64,000 nt of DNA from assembly GCF_900106775.1 (NCBI RefSeq), contig NZ_FNNQ01000011.1, positions 62,001-126,000 on the forward strand, given 5' to 3'. Below are positions 1 through 8,534 of this stretch, one piece after another; positions within the stretch are counted from its first letter, which is position 1; every line of letters starts with the position of its first letter. Below the pieces are notes generated by a model. It worked only from the letters and a program-made list of their open reading frames with translations. It ran no database searches and was not told the origin of the DNA. The position numbers and the translations under genes were made by a program. Source of the DNA: Marininema mesophilum. GTDB taxonomy: Bacteria > Bacillota > Bacilli > Thermoactinomycetales > DSM-45169.

Positions 1-22
1 CATGCAACGAAGGAGGAGTTTG

Positions 23-754
23 ATGATCAACCTTGGTAAGTTAAAAATATTAGAGGTTGTCATGGATAGTTTCGGAGAGAGAAGCATTATTCATCCAACG
101 GTAATAGAACAGGATGATTATGCGATATTAATCGATGCAGGTTATCCTGGCCAACTATCTTTTTTCCGCGAAGAGATGGAGAAGGCAGGAGTACCACTAG
201 AAATGACCAGTAAAATAATAATCACCCATCAAGATATTGACCATATTGGGAGTTTACCAGCTATATTGAACGAAATCCCCGGAAAAGTCGAAGTATTAGC
301 ACATTCACTGGAGAAACCTTTTATTCAAGGAGATAGGCCATTGATTAAAGGGCAAGCTCTTCTGAAAGGAGTAGAAGCTTGGCCCAAAGAAAAACAGCAA
401 GAGATGAATCAATTAAAAACCTTATTTGAAAATCCTCCTAAGTCCCATGTCGATCAAACGATCTCAGGTGGCGATGAATTGCCCTATGTTGGTGGACTTG
501 CTGTGATCGATACCCCAGGTCATACCCCAGGACATATTAGTCTATATCATCCACCGACCAAGACTCTAATCACTGGAGATGCGCTTTTTGTGATGGATGG
601 AAAGTTAGTGGGCCCGCCTCCACAGTTGACCATCGATATGGAAAGCGCTATTGCCTCCGTCAAAGGATTGATGGAGTATGATATTGAGAGACTGATTTGT
701 TATCATGGTGGCCTCTATGAGGATAACGTGGAGCAAAGGGCCAAGAGCTTTTAA
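23..754 (+). CDS. Metallo-beta-lactamase-fold hydrolase
   Basis: Predicted cytosolic metal-dependent hydrolase of the metallo-beta-lactamase fold, 243 aa. The metal-binding THQDIDHIG motif (HxHxDH type, with Gln at the second position) lies near residue 70, followed by the later ligands in DTPGHTPGH and ITGDALF and a C-terminal CYHGG histidine. I place the start at the ATG at 23 because AAGGAGGAG sits 5-6 bases before it; an in-frame ATG at position 2 has no visible ribosome binding site inside the window. The fold is shared by glyoxalase II, lactonases and RNA-processing enzymes, so the substrate cannot be named. A hairpin about 105 bases downstream may end the transcript. Confidence 0.85.
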   Translation: MINLGKLKILEVVMDSFGERSIIHPTVIEQDDYAILIDAGYPGQLSFFREEMEKAGVPLEMTSKIIITHQDIDHIGSLPAILNEIPGKVEVLAHSLEKPFIQGDRPLIKGQALLKGVEAWPKEKQQEMNQLKTLFENPPKSHVDQTISGGDELPYVGGLAVIDTPGHTPGHISLYHPPTKTLITGDALFVMDGKLVGPPPQLTIDMESAIASVKGLMEYDIERLICYHGGLYEDNVEQRAKSF

Positions 755-857
755 GGCATTAACTCTAGTTTGTATGGTCCCCTTAATAGGGAACTATCAT
801 TGCTTGGCTTACAGGATGACTGCTTAGGTCATGGATTTAACTAATGTGAACGAAAGA

Positions 858-900
858 TAACTACTACCCGCATTTTAAAGTGCGTGTAGTTATTTTATTT
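858..900 (+). terminator. Probable intrinsic terminator
   Basis: The sequence AACTAC...CGCA pairs with TGCG...GTAGTT with one bulge, and a T-rich run (TATTTTATTT) follows. It lies between the hydrolase and the methyltransferase on the same strand. Confidence 0.55.
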
Positions 901-994
901 AAAGAGAGATACAAAGATTTTTATGATTATAGAAAGGGCAGCATGATATGATAAGAAAGAATGTTTTAAAAATTACTAAAGGAGATTACAGTAT

Positions 995-1718
995 ATGTCC
1001 GAACAACAAAATCAAGAAATTTGGCAGGAACAAGATTCTAACTTATTTATTGACACCTAGACAAGATGAAATGAAAAATACTTTTCTACAATTACTATCC
1101 AAAAAAGAGGAAGAAGAATTTCGCGTAGTAGAGTTAGGTTGTGGACCTGGGTGGTTGAGTAAATCCATATTAGAAACTTTTCCTAAAGCAGAAGTAGTAG
1201 CTTTAGATGGATCAAAGCAGATGCTGGAACATGCTCGTGAAAAAATGGAACATTTTAAGAGCCGAGTAACCTTTGACCTCTTCCGATTAGAAGAGTTAGA
1301 TTGGATCGATCCTTTGGACCAGCAGGTCGATTGCTTCGTAAGTAGCCTAGTGATCCACCATTTAGATGATGAAGAAAAGAAGGAGTTCTTTCAACGTCTA
1401 TATGATGCTTTATTGCCAGGAGGAGCTCTCATCATCGCAGATGTGATGAAGGCGAATAGTAAATCATTAGCGAACTATTGGGCTGATGAGTGGGAAAAGA
1501 TAGTTCAGGAGCAATCGATGGAGTTATTTGGGGATTTAAGGGGATTGGATGTGTTTATAAAAGAGAAGTGGAATATGTATCACTTCCCTGATGATCCTGC
1601 AGATAAGCCATCTCTTCTGTCAGATCAACTAAGGTGGTTAGAACAAGCTGGATTTAAGGGAGTAGATGTCAGTTGGTTAAAAGCGGGGCATGCTATTTTT
1701 GGAGGGTATAAGGAGTAA
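995..1718 (+). pseudogene. Class I SAM-dependent methyltransferase, apparent N-terminal frameshift
   Basis: The bulk is a Rossmann-fold methyltransferase with SAM motif I (VVELGCGPGW), the acidic loop (VVALDGS) and a later LVIHHLDDEEK segment. An open frame begins at ATG 948, but its first 34 residues look like out-of-frame translation. A far better start is ATG 995, preceded by AAAGGAG; it reads MSEQQNQEIWQEQDSNLFID and stops at 1058, in a different frame from the body, which resumes at TPRQDEMK. The natural N-terminus of such enzymes resembles the 995 frame, so I infer a small indel near 1045-1056. Either the gene is broken, or the assembly has an error, or translation starts at 948 with an odd N-terminus. 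Confidence 0.6.
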
Positions 1719-1847
1719 GGTTGTTGGGTTGTTGGGGTGTCGGGTAGGTCAGGCTCCTTACGGAGACATTCCCTCCTAAGAAAATGCCCGTCCCCATTAA
1801 TAAATACAACAGACAGGTTTGTAACACAGACCATTCTTATACAATAG

Positions 1848-1873
1848 AAAAATCCCGTCCATCAGGACAGGAT
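1848..1873 (-). terminator. Terminator of the thiDME operon
   Basis: On the minus strand ATCCTGTCC pairs with GGACGGGAT (one mismatch, loop TGAT) and runs into TTTTTC. It is about 55 bases past the thiE stop. Confidence 0.6.
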
Positions 1874-1927
1874 AGAAATGGGGATCGCTGGTCATCCGAG
1901 TGAACGGCTAAGCACCTGACGAATTAT

Positions 1928-2569
1928 TTATTGAAGAGAACGGTGTGAAAGTAGACTATCCATGCGATAGCGGAGGGAGGCGGCTGCTTCCCGAGGGTCA
2001 GGTGTAGAGAGGATGGCAGAGACGATGGCGATTCCGTCAGCAGTTGCGCGAATCAGAGATTCCGCGTCGGATAGTGTAGATTGGTTGATTCCTCCGATCA
2101 ATACGATGGGAAGGGAGACGGAGTCGCGAATTTTTCGGACCATTTCTGGATCGATTGGTGTGGCATCGACTTTGGATTGAGTGGGGAAGAGTGAGCCAAC
2201 ACCGAGATAGGCAGCCCCCTCTTCTTCAGCGCGTTTGGCTTCTTCAACAGTAGCTGCCGAGACACCGATGGGCATATCGGATCCTACAATCGAACGAGCT
2301 TCTCGTAATGGTAGATCTGATTGGCCGATGTGAAGCATATCCGCGTCGCTCAGATGAGCGATATCTGCCCGGTCATTGACGATGAAGGGAACATTATAGT
2401 TACGACATAGTTGAGCCATCGCCCGGGCCTGATGTAGAAAGGGACCTGAATCGGCTTGTTTTAAGCGGAGTTGCACACAAGTAACGCCGCCTTCTAATGC
2501 GGCCTCTGTACGAGTGAGTAAGTCCGGCTGATCATCGGTTACAAGGTAGAGCGCTAGGTGATTACGCAT
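1928..2569 (-). CDS. thiE: Thiamine-phosphate synthase
   Basis: Joins HMP-pyrophosphate and thiazole phosphate to make thiamine phosphate. It is a 213-aa TIM-barrel protein, the usual family length. Visible signatures are VQLRLKQ near residue 32, the pyrophosphate-binding FIVNDRAD, HIGQSDLP, YLGVGSLFPTQSK and VLIGGI, ending in DGIAIVSAI. The start ATG overlaps the end of thiM by 8 bases, so the two are translationally coupled. It is the last gene of a thiD-thiM-thiE operon under the TPP riboswitch upstream of thiD. With no thiC, thiG or thiS here, the operon looks like salvage of HMP and thiazole rather than full synthesis. Confidence 0.95.
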   Translation of the reverse strand: MRNHLALYLVTDDQPDLLTRTEAALEGGVTCVQLRLKQADSGPFLHQARAMAQLCRNYNVPFIVNDRADIAHLSDADMLHIGQSDLPLREARSIVGSDMPIGVSAATVEEAKRAEEEGAAYLGVGSLFPTQSKVDATPIDPEMVRKIRDSVSLPIVLIGGINQSTLSDAESLIRATADGIAIVSAILSTPDPREAAASLRYRMDSLLSHRSLQ

Positions 2570-3371
2570 GGCGAGAAATCCTCACTTTTCTCCACTTTGA
2601 AAGGGTCTCCGTGTTCATGTGGAAGATTTCATCAAAGAAACGGATACGGAAGGTGCCGATGCCTTCCGTGGTGGATAGAGAGGAAACGGCTTTTTCACCT
2701 GCGACCCCTGTGGCTACCAGAGCGATAATAGCGGATTCAAAGGGGGTTATTTCACTGGCTAAACAACAGGCTGTGAGGGAGGTTGCCATACAGCCTGTAC
2801 CAGTTACTTGAGCGAGTAGTGGCGTTCCATTTCCTACAAAGGCTTCCTGATGACCATCTGTGATATAGTCCGTCGCTCCACTAACGGAAATGGTTGCATC
2901 TGTCTGACGGGAAAGTTCACGGAAGTGGGGGGTGATGGAGTCCAATTCATTCCCTTCGGCATCTACACCGCGCCCTCCACGGTGACCGCATAGGGTAGCG
3001 ATCTCTGATCGATTGCCCCGAATTATTGAGAATTTGAGTGTTTTAAGTAGGGCTTCTAGTAGACGGATTCGTAGAGAGGTAGCTCCAGCCCCGACAGGAT
3101 CTAAAATGATCGGAATACCCTTTTCGTTAGCAGCTCGTCCCGCTGTGAGCATCGCTTCCCGTTGGAGGGGACTTGGGGTACCAATATTGAGCACGAGTGC
3201 TTGACTCATCCTAGCCATCTCTGCTGCTTCCCCGGGATCAGAGGTCATGACTGGACTGGCCCCACTTGCAAGGGTGATGTTGGCGCAATCTTGGATGGTT
3301 ACCTGGTTGGTAATATGATAAACCAAGGGATGTGCTGTGCGAATGTTTTCCCACTGATGCCAATCAACCAT
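2562..3371 (-). CDS. thiM: Hydroxyethylthiazole kinase
   Basis: Phosphorylates the thiazole alcohol for thiamine salvage. The protein is about 269 aa, as expected. It shows HITNQVTIQDCAN at the N-terminus, the LDPVGAGAT segment, a GNRSEI loop and the GTGCM motif that carries the anion hole and catalytic cysteine of ThiM. The open frame extends 27 codons further upstream, but GGAGGAA lies 8 bases before the ATG at 3371, and the family starts here. It overlaps the thiD stop by 8 bases and the thiE start by 8 bases, so the three genes form a compact operon. Confidence 0.93.
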   Translation of the reverse strand: MVDWHQWENIRTAHPLVYHITNQVTIQDCANITLASGASPVMTSDPGEAAEMARMSQALVLNIGTPSPLQREAMLTAGRAANEKGIPIILDPVGAGATSLRIRLLEALLKTLKFSIIRGNRSEIATLCGHRGGRGVDAEGNELDSITPHFRELSRQTDATISVSGATDYITDGHQEAFVGNGTPLLAQVTGTGCMATSLTACCLASEITPFESAIIALVATGVAGEKAVSSLSTTEGIGTFRIRFFDEIFHMNTETLSKWRKVRISRHA

Positions 3372-4167
3372 GATTCGTTCCTCCAACCTCGGAAGGGTGC
3401 CAAGCGTGAAAATGATGAATGGGACTATTACCCTTGCCAACGGGGAAGGCATGCTGGATCGCGCTAGCTACATAGGACTTGGATTGCTCTACCGCTTCTT
3501 CGAGCGAGTATCCCTGTGCTAGGTATACGGTGAGTGCGGAGGATAAGCTACAGCCTGTACCATGAGTATGGCGAGTTGGAATTCGCTCCCCAAGAAAACT
3601 GGTTCCAGTAGAGAGTACGTCACAGGGTGGGCCATTTAAGTGGCCTCCTTTGACGAGAACGTGGCTACCCAATCGTTGAGCTAATTCTGTGGCGGCTTCT
3701 TTCATATCCCCTCCGTCTTTAATATGGCGTCCGAGGAGAACTTCTGCTTCAGGAATATTGGGTGTGATTAAGTCTGCGAGGGGGAGTAGGCGGTGGGTCA
3801 ACGCTTCTAAAGCTTCACTCGCAAGAAGATTATGGCCCGATTGCGCAACCATGACAGGGTCGATTACAAGAGGATGAGGAGCAAACTCTGTCAGGAGATC
3901 GGCAATTCTTTCAATAATAACCGCATTGCCCACCATGCCAACTTTCACACCATGAACTGGGATATCATCAAAGACCGCCCGGATCTGAGCTTCCACGATA
4001 TCTGGATCCAATTCACGAACGTCTGTTACTCCACGTGTATTTTGAGCAGTAATGGCGGTGATTACAGTCATGCCATAAGCACCTAGAGCAGAGATAACCT
4101 TCAAATCTGCTTGGATACCAGCGCCACCGCCACTGTCGCTACCGGCAATGGTTAATATATGTTTCAA
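3364..4167 (-). CDS. thiD: Hydroxymethylpyrimidine/phosphomethylpyrimidine kinase
   Basis: Bifunctional kinase producing HMP-pyrophosphate for thiamine synthesis. It shows the N-terminal substrate loop LTIAGSDSGGGAGIQAD, the VIDPVMVAQSG segment and the C-terminal GTGCSLSSAL ATP/anion-hole motif of the ribokinase fold. I favour a TTG start at 4167 (MKHILTIAGS), with GAGGTGATAAGG just upstream; a GTG at 4176 is also in frame but is itself part of that ribosome binding site. It is the first gene after the TPP riboswitch and terminator, hence repressed when thiamine pyrophosphate is abundant. Confidence 0.93.
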   Translation of the reverse strand: MKHILTIAGSDSGGGAGIQADLKVISALGAYGMTVITAITAQNTRGVTDVRELDPDIVEAQIRAVFDDIPVHGVKVGMVGNAVIIERIADLLTEFAPHPLVIDPVMVAQSGHNLLASEALEALTHRLLPLADLITPNIPEAEVLLGRHIKDGGDMKEAATELAQRLGSHVLVKGGHLNGPPCDVLSTGTSFLGERIPTRHTHGTGCSLSSALTVYLAQGYSLEEAVEQSKSYVASAIQHAFPVGKGNSPIHHFHAWHPSEVGGTNHG

Positions 4168-4200
4168 CCTTATCACCTCAACTCAAGGATGGGTTTTCAA

Positions 4201-4241
4201 ATCTAAAGGGCCGCCCGAATGATTGGAGCGGCCCTTTAGAT
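4201..4241 (-). terminator. Expression-platform terminator of the TPP riboswitch
   Basis: A perfect 14-bp stem (ATCTAAAGGGCCGC with its complement) with a 13-base loop lies between the TPP aptamer and thiD. Minus-strand transcripts would run into a T-containing tract (TTTGAAAA) after it. It probably stops transcription when TPP is bound. Confidence 0.75.
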
Positions 4242-4253
4242 GCAATGGTCAGC

Positions 4254-4336
4254 TCCACTTTCCTACACTGGTATTAGCCAGATCAGGTTCAAAGGGTCCG
4301 AGTTTCCTCGTCTCAATCATGCGATTCCCCTAGTGG
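4254..4336 (-). promoter_or_regulatory. TPP riboswitch (THI element)
   Basis: Read on the minus strand it contains the conserved blocks GGGGAATC, TGAGA, ACCCTTTGAACCTGATC and TAATACCAGTGTAGGAAAG, with P1 closed by CCACT/AGTGG. These match the thi-box consensus in order. It precedes thiD, which fixes its target. Confidence 0.96.
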
Positions 4337-4504
4337 ATCCTGCAGATGTGTAGTTTTTATCAACCTATCATACTTTGCAAAGAGCGTCAAAAGGAGGTTG
4401 AATGGTTCCAAACAGGGTTGATGGTCTTGTATTTATTATGGGGACATAGGATGCATGTAAAAGGAAAACCTTTTGCTCATTATGGAGTAGATGAGGTGGA
4501 AAAG

Positions 4505-5221
4505 ATGCTGAGAAGAACGAAAACGTTCCGTCGTACTCCGCACCAAAAAGGATACTTTATATTGATTATCCTTGGTTTGTTGCTCTATGGAGCCTATTAC
4601 ACAATGGAAAATGAAGTGGAAGGCACGTTATTAAAGCTTGCAAAGACACGCGTTGAAAATATTTCACAAGAGAGCATGAGTAAAGGAATTGAAGAGATGC
4701 ATCGATCCGTTGGTCCGGAGCTAAGTAAGGTTATGACGATTGATAATCAAAATAGTAAACTTGGCTACATCAAGGTGGATCCATCAATACAAGCAAAAAT
4801 TTATGAAGTACTTAGTAAAAATATGCAAAAGAAAATGAAAAAGTTGGAACAAGAAGACCATGGAATTCCCTTAGGAGCAGTACTCCAAAGTAATTTGTTC
4901 TCGGATGTCGGCCCAGATATTCCATTGAAAATCTGGCCAAAAGGATCTACTAAACTGGACATGGACACCAAGATCGAGTCAGCAGGAATAAACACAGTAA
5001 AGGTAACCTTATATTTAAAAGTCTCCAATGAGCTAGGTACACTCGTTCCATTAAGTAATACTAAAGATATAAATGTTCACTATCAGTATCCGATCGCTTC
5101 CCAGACAATAATGGGAGAAGTTCCTGAAAACTATTATTATTATAATAATGACGGGGAAGATAAAGGGGGCAAAGGTCCCATTCCAGTCGTACCTTCCCAG
5201 GGTTCAAAAAGTAAACAATAA
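4505..5221 (+). CDS. yunB: Sporulation protein YunB-like
   Basis: Resembles YunB, a protein needed for normal spore formation and made in the mother cell in Bacillus. The 238-aa product has one N-terminal membrane segment (YFILIILGLLLYGAYYTM) and then an extracytoplasmic domain with the family-typical stretch IPLGAVLQSNLFSDVGPDIPLKI and VSNELGTLVPL. An open frame reaches back to 4346, but GAGGTGG sits 5 bases before ATG 4505 and the shorter form matches the family. The C-terminus is a Tyr/Asn- and Gly-rich tail. The pentapeptide gene follows after 17 bases, so the two may share a transcript. Confidence 0.85.
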   Translation: MLRRTKTFRRTPHQKGYFILIILGLLLYGAYYTMENEVEGTLLKLAKTRVENISQESMSKGIEEMHRSVGPELSKVMTIDNQNSKLGYIKVDPSIQAKIYEVLSKNMQKKMKKLEQEDHGIPLGAVLQSNLFSDVGPDIPLKIWPKGSTKLDMDTKIESAGINTVKVTLYLKVSNELGTLVPLSNTKDINVHYQYPIASQTIMGEVPENYYYYNNDGEDKGGKGPIPVVPSQGSKSKQ

Positions 5222-5238
5222 ATAGAAGGAATGATTCT

Positions 5239-5850
5239 ATGGATGAATTTAACAATGACCTTTCCTCCGGTCTAGAGATTAACGAAGAGAACTTACCTTC
5301 AGGGACTACTTGGCACAAACGTATTTTTGACAATTGTCACTTTGATCATATAAATATGGAAGAGTATCAATTGATCGGCTGTCAATTTCACCGTTGTAAC
5401 TTTAGTCATGTCCGCTTCAATGTTGCTATACTCGATCGGTGTCAATTTCTCTCTTGCTATTTCAATGACACAGATTTCTTTAGTGCTTCGATCACCGATT
5501 GCAAGATGACCGGTTCTGAATGGGAAGGAGGACGATGGACTGGAGTCACCATCCGCTCGGGAGACTGGTCCTTCGTTTCACTACGCCATCAAGACTTATC
5601 GGGGTTAGACTTACGAAACGTCGACTTTCGCGAAGCCGATCTATATGGATGTAACCTTGCTAGAACCGATCTCCGCAAAGCCCATCTCACTCGTGCGAAC
5701 CTAAGCCAATCCCAATTAGTAGGTACGGATCTGCGGGGTGCACAGACCAATGGTATTAAGTGGAGTGACCTTTCATTAAGCGGCATCCATATCGATGGAA
5801 TCCAAGCTATCGAGATTGCCCAATCCTTTGGCGCTAAAGTAGACCATTAA
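5239..5850 (+). CDS. Pentapeptide-repeat protein (Qnr/McbG-like)
   Basis: The 203-aa protein consists largely of tandem A(D/N)LxX-type pentapeptides, clearest in LSGLDLRNVDFREADLYGCN and the following LARTDLRKAHLTRANLSQSQ. Such repeats fold as a right-handed quadrilateral beta-helix. Length and pattern resemble Qnr and McbG proteins, which shield DNA gyrase from quinolones or microcin B17, but many family members have no known role. The ATG has AGAAGGAATG upstream. It follows yunB closely. A fluoroquinolone-protection role is only inferred. Confidence 0.85.
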   Translation: MDEFNNDLSSGLEINEENLPSGTTWHKRIFDNCHFDHINMEEYQLIGCQFHRCNFSHVRFNVAILDRCQFLSCYFNDTDFFSASITDCKMTGSEWEGGRWTGVTIRSGDWSFVSLRHQDLSGLDLRNVDFREADLYGCNLARTDLRKAHLTRANLSQSQLVGTDLRGAQTNGIKWSDLSLSGIHIDGIQAIEIAQSFGAKVDH

Positions 5851-5886
5851 GATATCTCGAAGTGATCTAAAGTCACCGTATACAAC

Positions 5887-6048
5887 CTAATACTTATTAA
5901 TAAAAAGGGAGCCATTTTTGTTTATTTCTGCATAAAATACTTCTTCGACAGCTTTAACACCGTGCTTATTTAATTCTCCCTGTACCCAAAAACTGAATAC
6001 ATCCTTCTCTCGAATGAACATGTGTCCAATGAGATCTTGGCCGACCGC
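5887..6048 (-). pseudogene. Remnant of a DUF421 (YetF-like) C-terminus
   Basis: The minus strand is open for 53 codons, ending in LNKHGVKAVEEVFYAEINKN then GSLFINKY and a stop. This resembles the cytoplasmic C-terminal tail of DUF421 membrane proteins, where a G..xxxVEYAxLExNGxLSV pattern ends the protein. No start codon or membrane part is present, so it would be a leftover fragment. The family match is from memory and only moderate; the 5' part may be random sequence. Confidence 0.4.
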
Positions 6049-6126
6049 TTAGAAGAGGTTTGGGGAAAAGAATCCACCTCTTGTGCATCTGATTCCACCA
6101 AAATGATTGCGTACGTTCAAAACTGA
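6022..6126 (+). pseudogene. tnpA: Remnant of a Tn3-family transposase (TnpA)
   Basis: An open stretch reads LEEVWGKESTSCASDSTK and AYVQN before a stop. It resembles the conserved VWGxGTxCASDSKKFGAWDQN block of the DDE domain of Tn3-family TnpA. Nothing recognisable follows in this or another frame. A separate relic of the N-terminal domain of such a transposase lies at 29508-29727. Identification rests on one short block. Confidence 0.4.
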
Positions 6127-6143
6127 GAACTCAATAGAACCCG

Positions 6144-6165
6144 CGATTTGACCAAATTGTACTTT
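6144..6165 (+). repeat. Direct repeat, left copy, flanking the TetR cassette
   Basis: GATTTGACCAAATTG followed by (T/C)ACTT occurs here and again at 7626-7645, on either side of the TetR and membrane-protein genes. The next bases diverge. Confidence 0.6.
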
Positions 6166-6271
6166 GCTGGTTTTGGGCTTTGACCGAAATAAGAAAAGGG
6201 TATACAATAAATTTGATTGGCCGTTCAAAATAAAAAATGTCTAATCAACAAAAATAGAGGTGGATGTTTAG

Positions 6272-6865
6272 ATGGAAAATAAACAGTATTTGATAGCTGA
6301 AGCCAGGAGAGAACAAATCATTAAAGCTGCAATAGAAGTATTAAGAGAAACAGGGTACGTTAGCACGAGTCTATCCAAAATAGCGAATAAGGCAAATATT
6401 AGTACAGGGCTTATTTCTTATCATTTCTCTGGTAAGGAAGATTTGATAAACAATACCCTGATGTATTTGGTTCAACAAGAGTGGGTCTTTATTAAAGAAA
6501 AAGTAGAACAAAAACAAACACCTACAAAAAAATTGATGGCCTTTATAGAAGCAAGTTTGGCCTATCAGGGTACAAACCGGGAAAATAACATCGCTTTAAT
6601 CGAAATTGTTTTTAATGCCCGTACGCCAGACAACGTCCCTTATTATCTTATAGAAGATGATGATGAAGATTTATTAAATGATTTATTGCAAGAAATTCTT
6701 CGTAAAGGACAAAAATCTAAAGAATTTAGTGATTTTCATCCTCAAGTGATTGCAACTGTTATTCGAGGGGCGATTTCAGAGTCCATGTTATCATCTCAGC
6801 ATAAATTAACCCTGGAAGAGTATAATGAAAAACTTACAAAAAGTATATTACAAATGGTTAAATGA
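6272..6865 (+). CDS. TetR-family transcriptional regulator
   Basis: A 197-aa one-component repressor. The N-terminal helix-turn-helix is clear: EQIIKAAIEVLRETGYVSTS, then LSKIANKANISTGLISYHF and the SGKEDL helix. The C-terminal ligand-binding part is not diagnostic. AGAGGTGG lies upstream of the ATG. The next gene begins 64 bases after the stop on the same strand, so the pair is probably one unit, and the regulator may control it and itself. Codon use is AT-rich compared with the sps cluster, consistent with acquisition. Confidence 0.9.
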   Translation: MENKQYLIAEARREQIIKAAIEVLRETGYVSTSLSKIANKANISTGLISYHFSGKEDLINNTLMYLVQQEWVFIKEKVEQKQTPTKKLMAFIEASLAYQGTNRENNIALIEIVFNARTPDNVPYYLIEDDDEDLLNDLLQEILRKGQKSKEFSDFHPQVIATVIRGAISESMLSSQHKLTLEEYNEKLTKSILQMVK

Positions 6866-6929
6866 GGACAATTGCAAAGTACTCCAAAAATCTTAGGCAT
6901 AAAATATAATGTTAGGGGTGACAGTATAA

Positions 6930-7604
6930 GTGGAAAATAAATCTAATATTGGTATGGGTTTCTTAGAGAAATTGATAGCAGTATTATCTCCTGTTGTTTT
7001 AGGAACGATAGGTTGGTTCCTACCAATGTTGTTGGAATTAATGAAAAGAATATCTGTCTTTTCAGATTCAAAAGTCATCGAACTTTTGAATTCATTCAAC
7101 CCTTTTTGGGTGTCTATGATCTTAATGTTCGTAGGCGGTGTTATAGGTATTCTTTTCTCACTAACAATCTATAGTGATGCGTTGAAAATGAGCATAAATG
7201 ATCAAGAAATACTGATCAATAAAGATGAGAAAGAAAAGAGAATTAGAAAATCGCAGGTAAAAGAAATCTTTATGGAAAATAATACAGTCGTAATTACCGG
7301 TAATAAAAGTCAAGAACTTTTGAGTGAAAAGACGGACATTAAGAGGGACAAAATACGAGAAATCTTCCTGTATCATCATTACCCTTGGAGTGAACAGGAT
7401 CCATATGTAGATGAATTCAATCTGTGGACCCTAGAAGATAATACATTTGGAGCGAAAGTCAATGCTATCTTATATGAACGTAGGAATGTTATTAGAGAAG
7501 GAGATAAGAAAAAAGCAAAAAATTTAAAAATGGATTTAAATGAGCTAGGGGTAGTTGTGAAAGACCGAAATGAGGATCAATATGTACGAGAGCTTCAAGA
7601 CTAA
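6930..7604 (+). CDS. Membrane protein resembling YqeB
   Basis: A 224-aa protein with two N-terminal membrane segments (about residues 15-40 and 55-80) and then a soluble part. The C-terminal layout YPWSEQDPYVDEF...NAILYERRNVIREGDKK...LGVVVKDRNEDQYVREL matches the tail of YqeB-type proteins (W-rich PW..DPY block, ALL.xR block and RD..QY block). No biochemical role is known to me. The start is GTG 6930, with AGGGGTGA 8 bases before it. It follows the TetR gene in the repeat-flanked cassette. Confidence 0.7.
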   Translation: MENKSNIGMGFLEKLIAVLSPVVLGTIGWFLPMLLELMKRISVFSDSKVIELLNSFNPFWVSMILMFVGGVIGILFSLTIYSDALKMSINDQEILINKDEKEKRIRKSQVKEIFMENNTVVITGNKSQELLSEKTDIKRDKIREIFLYHHYPWSEQDPYVDEFNLWTLEDNTFGAKVNAILYERRNVIREGDKKKAKNLKMDLNELGVVVKDRNEDQYVRELQD

Positions 7605-7625
7605 TCAAGTTTACATTTATTCTAT

Positions 7626-7645
7626 GATTTGACCAAATTGCACTT
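7626..7645 (+). repeat. Direct repeat, right copy, flanking the TetR cassette
   Basis: Second copy of GATTTGACCAAATTG-(T/C)ACTT, 21 bases past the YqeB-like stop. The two copies are about 1.48 kb apart in the same orientation. Confidence 0.6.
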
Positions 7646-7756
7646 CGTCGTTTAATTGCTGGGTTGGGCCAATTAGTAAAAACAGATGGATTGAATTGGT
7701 ATAGACTAGTTTGTAACACAAACACAGCAACATAACATGCCAACGATTTCTATAAG

Positions 7757-7800
7757 AAAACGCTCTGACACCAACTGTTACGCGGATGTCAGAGCGTTTT
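7757..7800. terminator. Bidirectional terminator
   Basis: A perfect 14-bp stem AAAACGCTCTGACA/TGTCAGAGCGTTTT with a 16-base loop gives T-runs on both strands. It separates the convergent YqeB-like and TerC genes. Confidence 0.85.
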
Positions 7801-7815
7801 TGATTATCAATTATT

Positions 7816-8490
7816 TTAAGATGGATTAGCTGCTCTTTTTTTCTTCGTAAAATGGCCTACAAGGATGACACTTGCGACGATGATAAGGATGAGACCCCAT
7901 TTAATCAAGGGTTGATCGGAAAAGAAGGCCTTGGTTAATTTATCATCGGTAAGCATTTTACCAGCGGTGTAAGCAAGAACACCCGCACCGATGGTGATAA
8001 TGATCGGGTATTTTTCAATCAATTTCAAGACAATGGTGCTTCCCCAAACAACAACTGGAATGCTGATCAATAAGCCGATGACTACGAGAAGATAATTACT
8101 ATGCGCAGCACCTGCAACTGCAATGACATTGTCGAGCCCCATCACCGCATCAGCGATAATAATGGTTTGGATCGCCCCCCAGGTGCTTTGAGCGGCTTTT
8201 ACGTTAGTGTCACTATCTTCAATGAGAAGTTTATAGGCAATCCAGACGAGCATTAGACCACCAACTAAGAGCAGACCAGGGATCTTAAGCAACCAAACCA
8301 CGGCTAAGGTAGCTAGGGCACGAATCACTACTGCACCTACGGTTCCCCATAGGATCACGGATTTTTGCTTATCCTTAGGCAAGTTGCGAGCGGCTAAACC
8401 AATCACGATGGCGTTGTCACCTGCGAGTACCAGGTCGATGATTATGATTGTAAGGAGAGCTTGAAAAAATTCAAGGGAAAAGAGCTCCAT
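7816..8490 (-). CDS. TerC-family integral membrane protein (YjbE-like), probable manganese exporter
   Basis: A 224-aa multi-pass protein of the TerC family. The two conserved acidic membrane motifs are visible: DLVLAGDNAIVIG near residue 20 and ADAVMGLDNVIAVAG near residue 115, both supplying metal-binding aspartates. About seven hydrophobic segments end in a KKKR tail. TerC proteins of Bacillus export Mn2+ and help metallate secreted enzymes. The gene sits directly behind a yybP-ykoY riboswitch, which strongly supports a manganese role. Confidence 0.9.
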   Translation of the reverse strand: MELFSLEFFQALLTIIIIDLVLAGDNAIVIGLAARNLPKDKQKSVILWGTVGAVVIRALATLAVVWLLKIPGLLLVGGLMLVWIAYKLLIEDSDTNVKAAQSTWGAIQTIIIADAVMGLDNVIAVAGAAHSNYLLVVIGLLISIPVVVWGSTIVLKLIEKYPIIITIGAGVLAYTAGKMLTDDKLTKAFFSDQPLIKWGLILIIVASVILVGHFTKKKRAANPS

Positions 8491-8534
8491 ATCATTAACC
8501 TCTTTCTACAAGGATTTAGAGAGAAAAGACAAGC

